DNA of 9,787 nt from Hadesarchaea archaeon (lineage in GTDB: Archaea; Hadarchaeota; Hadarchaeia; Hadarchaeales; Hadarchaeaceae), in assembly GCA_014361095.1 (NCBI GenBank), contig JACIWF010000044.1, positions 1 to 9,787 of the forward strand, given 5' to 3'. Positions 6,934 to 9,787 of the stretch are shown here, one piece after another; positions within the stretch are counted from its first letter, which is position 1; each line of letters starts with the position of its first letter. The notes beneath the pieces are model-generated. The model was not told the DNA's origin. It made no database searches and saw only the letters and a program-made list of their open reading frames with translations. The translations under genes and the position numbers were made by a program.

Positions 6934-7485
6934 ATGACCGTGCTCTACCTGGATATTGAAACCAGCGCCAAGACCGCCAACGAGGGGATGGTCATTGCCA
7001 TCGGGGTGATGTCCGGGGAAGAACCCGAGGTCAGGTTCTCCGATTCCTTCGCTGAAGAACGGAGGGCTCTGGAATGGCTCAAGGAGAAGCTGGAAAACTG
7101 CGACCTGCTGGTCACCTGGTTCGGCACGGGCTTCGATGTCCCCTTCCTGCTCGGCCGGGCCATCATCCACGGCGTGGACCTGACCAAGTTGACCGAGGTT
7201 CCGATGCTGGACCTCTACGAGTGGTCCCGGGCCAAACTGCTGCTCTCCAGCTACAGCCTGGACTCCGTGGTGAGATTTCTCGGCATCAGCGGGGGTAAAG
7301 GATTCAAGGAGTTCCACGGCAGCGACATCCAGGCCCTTTTCAAGCTGGCGGAGCGCGGCGATCTGGAGTCGCGGCGTCTGATCGTTGAGCACTGCCGTGA
7401 GGATGTCAGGGTGCTCAAACTGGTGCACGACAAACTGAAGCCGATTCTCGAGCGCTCGGGATGGGGGTCGTCACGGAGGACCTAG
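6934..7485 (+). CDS. DnaQ/RNase H-like 3'-5' exonuclease domain protein (YprB type, RNase_H_2)
   Basis: A 183-residue single-domain DEDD-superfamily nuclease. Exo I is LYLDIET with D7 and E9. Exo II is TWFGTGFDVPFL with D68. Exo III is HCREDV with D157. The SYSLDSVVRFLG segment at 106-117 is typical of PolB-exonuclease-like and YprB proteins. In this group the third motif usually has Tyr four residues before the last Asp (YxxxD); here that position is H153, so it resembles DEDDy with Tyr replaced by His. It probably trims single-stranded DNA or RNA ends. It starts immediately after the UPF0047 stop and its last 25 bases overlap the start of the uracil-DNA glycosylase gene, so a link to DNA repair is reasonable inference. 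Confidence 0.88.
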   Translation: MTVLYLDIETSAKTANEGMVIAIGVMSGEEPEVRFSDSFAEERRALEWLKEKLENCDLLVTWFGTGFDVPFLLGRAIIHGVDLTKLTEVPMLDLYEWSRAKLLLSSYSLDSVVRFLGISGGKGFKEFHGSDIQALFKLAERGDLESRRLIVEHCREDVRVLKLVHDKLKPILERSGWGSSRRT

Positions 7486-8030
7486 AGAGAAGAATAAGGG
7501 CCTGCACCCTCTGCAGGCTTCACCAGCACCGGAAAAACGCTGTACCTGGTGAGGGACCGCACAACGCCCGCGTGATGCTGCTGGGAGAGGCCCCGGGAAG
7601 AAACGAGGATCTACGCGGTGTGCCCTTCTGCGGGGCGGCGGGTAAATTTCTGGATGAACTGCTGGGAATCGCCGGCCTGAAACGGGAGGAGGTTTACATC
7701 ACCAACGTGGTCAAGTGTCGTCCTCCCCAAAACCGCCCTCCCCGCGACGACGAGATTGAAATCTGCATCTCAAACTACCTGAAGAAACAGGTCAGGATCA
7801 TCGCCCCGGAGTTAATCGTGGCGCTGGGACGGACGGCGGCAAGGGTCTTGCTGGGTAAGGAGATTCACATCACGGCAACCCACGGAAAGATGCTGGAAGT
7901 TAAATTCTCCGGCATGAGGGTCCAGGTCTTTCTCACCTACCACCCGGCCGCAGCTCTCTACGGGGCGAAAACCAGGCTAAAACTGAAGGAGGACTTCGCC
8001 AGACTCGCCGAAGTGTTGAAAAGCATATAA
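7461..8030 (+). CDS. Family 4 uracil-DNA glycosylase (4Fe-4S)
   Basis: A 189-residue enzyme that removes uracil from DNA to start base excision repair, important in hot or deamination-prone archaea. The family-4 signs are all visible: the four Fe-S cysteines C15 and C18 (CTLC) plus C86 (VKCRPP) and C102 (EICIS), motif A GEAPGRNED at 42-50, FCGAAGKFLDELL, ITNVVKCRPPQNRPP, and motif B HPAAALY from H161. ATG 7461 leaves the first cysteine at position 15, normal for the family. The gene overlaps the preceding exonuclease gene by 25 bases in another frame, so translation is probably coupled. Length is typical of archaeal members. Its TAA is followed at once by unrelated transporter sequence in the same frame, so the natural downstream neighbour may have been replaced. 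Confidence 0.95.
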   Translation: MGVVTEDLERRIRACTLCRLHQHRKNAVPGEGPHNARVMLLGEAPGRNEDLRGVPFCGAAGKFLDELLGIAGLKREEVYITNVVKCRPPQNRPPRDDEIEICISNYLKKQVRIIAPELIVALGRTAARVLLGKEIHITATHGKMLEVKFSGMRVQVFLTYHPAAALYGAKTRLKLKEDFARLAEVLKSI

Positions 8031-8177
8031 TCGCCGCGGCTGGTCAACCCGCCACCGGGCTGCAGGTTCCATCCCCGGTGCCCCAAGGCCATGGAAATCT
8101 GCTCCAAGGAAACGCCGAAAGCTGTCGAGGTCAGGAAGAACCACTTTGTGGCCTGCCACCTCTACAAGGGTGATTAG
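8031..8177 (+). pseudogene. C-terminal fragment of a DppD/OppD-type peptide ABC transporter ATPase
   Basis: The 48 codons directly after the glycosylase stop, in the same frame, read as the tail of an oligopeptide/dipeptide ATPase. LVNPPPGCRFHPRCPKAM, then CSKETP and NHFVACHLYKGD, are the oligo_HPY C-terminal domain with its characteristic Cys residues. There is no start codon and nothing of the ATPase core upstream; the glycosylase occupies that place. It ends with TAG at 8175, directly followed by the ATG of a DppF-type gene, the normal dppD-dppF order. It is therefore a remnant of a transporter operon, or one edge of a misjoined contig. Confidence 0.85.
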
Positions 8178-8667
8178 ATGGAAGTAATGCTCGAAACCAG
8201 AGGACTGAAAAAATACTACCCGATACTGGGCGGGATACTGAGAAGGAAGAAGGGGGATGTGAAGGCCGTTGACGGCATTGACCTTAAGATCTACCGCGGC
8301 GAGTTTTTCGGGCTGGTGGGGGAGTCGGGCTGCGGGTAGACACCTTTGGGAAGACGGTGCTTCGCCTGCATGACCCTACCTCGGGACACATCTACTTCGA
8401 GGTTCCTGAGGAAATCAAGCGCAGGATAGAACAGCTGGAAAAAGACGGGGAAAAATCGCCGGAACTGACGAAGCTTCTAAACGAGTATGACTTCGCCTGC
8501 TTCAGCGGTAAAAGGCTCAAGCAGATGAGGAGAAAGCTGCAGATAGTCTATCAGGACCCGACCACCTCGCTCAACCCACGAATGCTCGTCAAGAACATCG
8601 TCGGAGAACCGCTCGTCATCCATAAGCTGGCCAAGGGCCGTGAATTGGAGGAAAGGGTGCTCGAGCG
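8178..8667 (+). pseudogene. Broken DppF/OppF-type peptide ABC transporter ATPase
   Basis: Codons 1-53 give a clean DppF N-terminus: ETRGLKKYYPILGGILRR, then AVDGIDLKIYRGEFFGLVGESGCG, ending in the Walker A loop. The Walker A Lys codon is TAG (8337-8339) instead of an AAG-type codon, and one base is missing in the next few positions. The protein then continues in another frame from about 8342: TVLRLHDPTSGHIYFEV, a family-typical insert (ELTKLLNEYDFACFSGK), and the Q-loop QIVYQDPTTSLNPRM. It runs to ELEERVLE, where homology stops near 8667. The ABC signature LSGGQ, Walker B and oligo_HPY tail are missing. It could not work as an ATPase. The two lesions inside Walker A could be true decay or poor sequence; the right end is a sharp junction. 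Confidence 0.85.
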
Positions 8668-8670
8668 CTC
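8663..8670. other. Breakpoint between truncated dppF and truncated HisB-like genes
   Basis: DppF homology on the plus strand ends at codons for VLE (to about 8665), and HisB homology on the minus strand ends at KSER (about 8665-8670). The two meet at the palindrome GAGCGCTC. Both genes lose their C-terminal parts here, so the junction is not natural for either gene. Confidence 0.7.
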
Positions 8671-9081
8671 TGACTTTGCTCCTTCGGCATCCAGCCCAAC
8701 AAAGATGTTTCTCCTTCCTTCAACGCTGATCATCGCCCTGGCTAAAGCGTCATCGAGCGCAAAAAGGCCTGCCCCGGCCCCGTTGATCCCTGCTTTCGCC
8801 TTAATTTCAAACAGTTGTGCCAGCGCCGCCCCAAGGGTGATTCCCACATCCTCCGTTATGGTGGCTGTCAGTCTCCTCTTCACATTTACCGAAACCCCTA
8901 TGCTCATGCAGGCCCCCCAGGCAATGGTCTCCAGCATATGATCCAGAAAAGCAAGCCCCGTGGCTATCTCGGTCTTTTTCTTTTCCAGACTTACCTCAAC
9001 CTCAACGTCAAGTTCCTTGGTGCTTTTCACCAGCTTAACATAGGAATCGGAAAGCTCCTTGACATCAAACAATTTGGGCAT
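8663..9081 (-). pseudogene. HisB-like (imidazoleglycerol-phosphate dehydratase-related) gene, 3' end lost
   Basis: ATG 9081 follows a strong GGGAGGTGA Shine-Dalgarno. About 139 residues show HisB resemblance: VSLEKKKTEIATGLAFLDHMLE (FLDHML is the family hallmark), ITEDVGITLGAAL (from HHxxED..LG.AL) and LFALDDALARAMISVEGRRNI. Canonical HisB is ~190 residues of two similar halves. Here the second-half HHxxEA region is absent, because homology stops at about 8665-8670 where DppF sequence begins. The frame runs on to 8551 only as antisense of dppF. The first half is also non-canonical: the HHxxED histidines are replaced (TATITED) and the His usually after FLDHML is W55/G56. This argues for a HisB paralogue rather than a histidine-pathway dehydratase, even when intact. 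It sits 21 bases after the DUF434 gene. Confidence 0.75.
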
Positions 9082-9102
9082 TTATTTTCACCTCCCGTTT
9101 TT

Positions 9103-9771
9103 CTACTCGCCTGATGAGCTATTAATAAGTTCTTTAACATCCAAGATGTGCCTCTTCCTCGACCGGATCAACTCTCGGGGGATGTCCCACACCTTTTTAG
9201 CCTGCATGATTACGGCACGATCGCTGCTGGCAACGACCTCAAAACTTCCCAGTTTTCTATCGACTCCACCCACTGCAAATGAGCCACCGCTCAGCCCTGC
9301 AGCTTCAATCCTCCTCCGGAAATCCGCCGCCAGCTCCCCGCTGTGGCTGACCTGCTTGTCAAAAAAGACCACGACCTCCCGGGGCTCTGCCCTCGCCACC
9401 ACTCCGATCAGCTCCGCTATTGCCCGCGGGGTGACCGGCCCGGCCCTGTACTTGCCAAAAATTGCCCTGAGATCTCGAACGAAGCCGTCGTTGCAGAGAA
9501 CAACCCGTTTGCCCATCAGCAGGCTCTCGATTGTTATCAGCACATTGTAGCCATCTATTCCCAATCTCCTGCCCCTCACCTCGCTCAAGCCAACCGCCCT
9601 CCTGCGGTGTTCTCGGGCCTCCTTATCCGAAAACACGCATCTCGCCAGCAAATGTCTCTCCACCAGAGGCAATCGGTAGTGATTGGAGACAAAGTTGACC
9701 GCTGACTCGCGAGGATAACCTCGATTGAGCAGATAGAGAAGATCCCTGATGGCCTCCCTCACGCCGGTCAT
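9103..9771 (-). CDS. DUF434/DUF5616 family protein
   Basis: About 222 residues. Residues ~5-60 match the DUF434 N-terminal helical domain (LLYLLNRGYPRESAVNFV, ERHLLARCVFSD). The rest matches the partner domain DUF5616, with RLGIDGYNVLITIESLLMGK, VVLCNDGFVRDL, EVVVFFDKQVSHSGELA and VVASSDRAVI. The alternation of acidic strand ends (GIDGYNV, FFDKQVS, SSDRAVI) resembles a PIN/NYN-like nuclease fold, which is my inference. The function is not established. The family is found mainly in archaea. ATG 9771 is chosen because it follows GTGAGGG; a GTG at 9783 is in the same frame, and the frame is open to the window edge, so a longer N-terminus cannot be excluded. It is the first gene of a two-gene unit with the HisB-like gene. 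Confidence 0.85.
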   Translation of the reverse strand: MTGVREAIRDLLYLLNRGYPRESAVNFVSNHYRLPLVERHLLARCVFSDKEAREHRRRAVGLSEVRGRRLGIDGYNVLITIESLLMGKRVVLCNDGFVRDLRAIFGKYRAGPVTPRAIAELIGVVARAEPREVVVFFDKQVSHSGELAADFRRRIEAAGLSGGSFAVGGVDRKLGSFEVVASSDRAVIMQAKKVWDIPRELIRSRKRHILDVKELINSSSGE

Positions 9772-9787
9772 CGATTCCCTCACTCTA

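Noticed and set aside
6709..7428. 239-codon open frame on the minus strand
   Set aside because: It lies antisense to the UPF0047 and exonuclease genes, which both show full family motifs. Its translation is His/Pro/Gln-rich with no recognisable domain.
8551..8662. C-terminal continuation of the HisB-like frame
   Set aside because: It is antisense to dppF codons and lacks HisB second-half motifs, so it is not native protein.
8671..8941. Continuation of the dppF reading frame on the plus strand
   Set aside because: Past 8667 it is only the antisense of the HisB-like gene and has no ABC ATPase motifs.
1..9787. CRISPR arrays, tRNA or rRNA genes, insertion-sequence ends
   Set aside because: I saw no regularly spaced repeats, no cloverleaf or rRNA-like segments and no transposase motifs in any frame.

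Overview
The window looks archaeal. AT-rich TATA-like elements (TTTAAATA, TTAAATAAG, TTAAAATA types) sit where archaeal promoters belong, about 25 bases before inferred transcript starts, and Shine-Dalgarno sites of the GGAGG/GGTGA type precede several genes. The gene set also fits an archaeon: a family-4 Fe-S uracil-DNA glycosylase, a DUF434 protein, a UPF0047/YjbQ protein and winged-helix nucleotidyltransferase proteins. I cannot name the lineage. Most genes are moderately GC-rich. The left edge (1-450) and the stretch 2252-3000 are more AT-rich.

Layout. Genes from 6455 down to 1 are on the minus strand. A tight glycan block comes first in transcription order: an NAD-dependent sugar-nucleotide epimerase (6455-5517), overlapping by 4 bases a family-2 glycosyltransferase (5520-4861), then a NeuB-type synthase (4808-3858) with its own TATA-like element, then a CMP-nonulosonate cytidylyltransferase (3850-3080). 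NeuB makes a nonulosonic (sialic-acid-like) sugar and NeuA activates it with CMP, so this block probably builds an exported glycan or protein-linked sugar. The NeuB homologue is odd: on my alignment it has lost both metal-binding histidines and both conserved active-site lysines. Left of this block is about 830 bases of decayed or unrecognised sequence, then a 561-residue protein joining winged helices to a nucleotidyltransferase, then the start of a SAM methyltransferase that leaves the window and has a TAG codon near its probable N-terminus.

From 6523 to 8030 a plus-strand operon diverges from the epimerase: UPF0047/YjbQ, a DnaQ/RNase H-like exonuclease and a family-4 uracil-DNA glycosylase, packed with a zero-base gap and a 25-base overlap. 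This groups two nucleic-acid enzymes with a possible housekeeping protein.

At 8031-8667 there is a broken piece of a dipeptide/oligopeptide ABC transporter operon: the last ~48 codons of a DppD-type ATPase, then a DppF-type ATPase with a nonsense codon and a frameshift inside Walker A and no C-terminal half. It collides tail-to-tail near 8663-8670 with a HisB-like gene on the minus strand, which has also lost its C-terminal part. The HisB-like gene follows a DUF434 gene (9771-9103) on the same strand. The two sharp boundaries (8030/8031 and about 8667) suggest a rearrangement or an assembly misjoin and are the most urgent thing to check.
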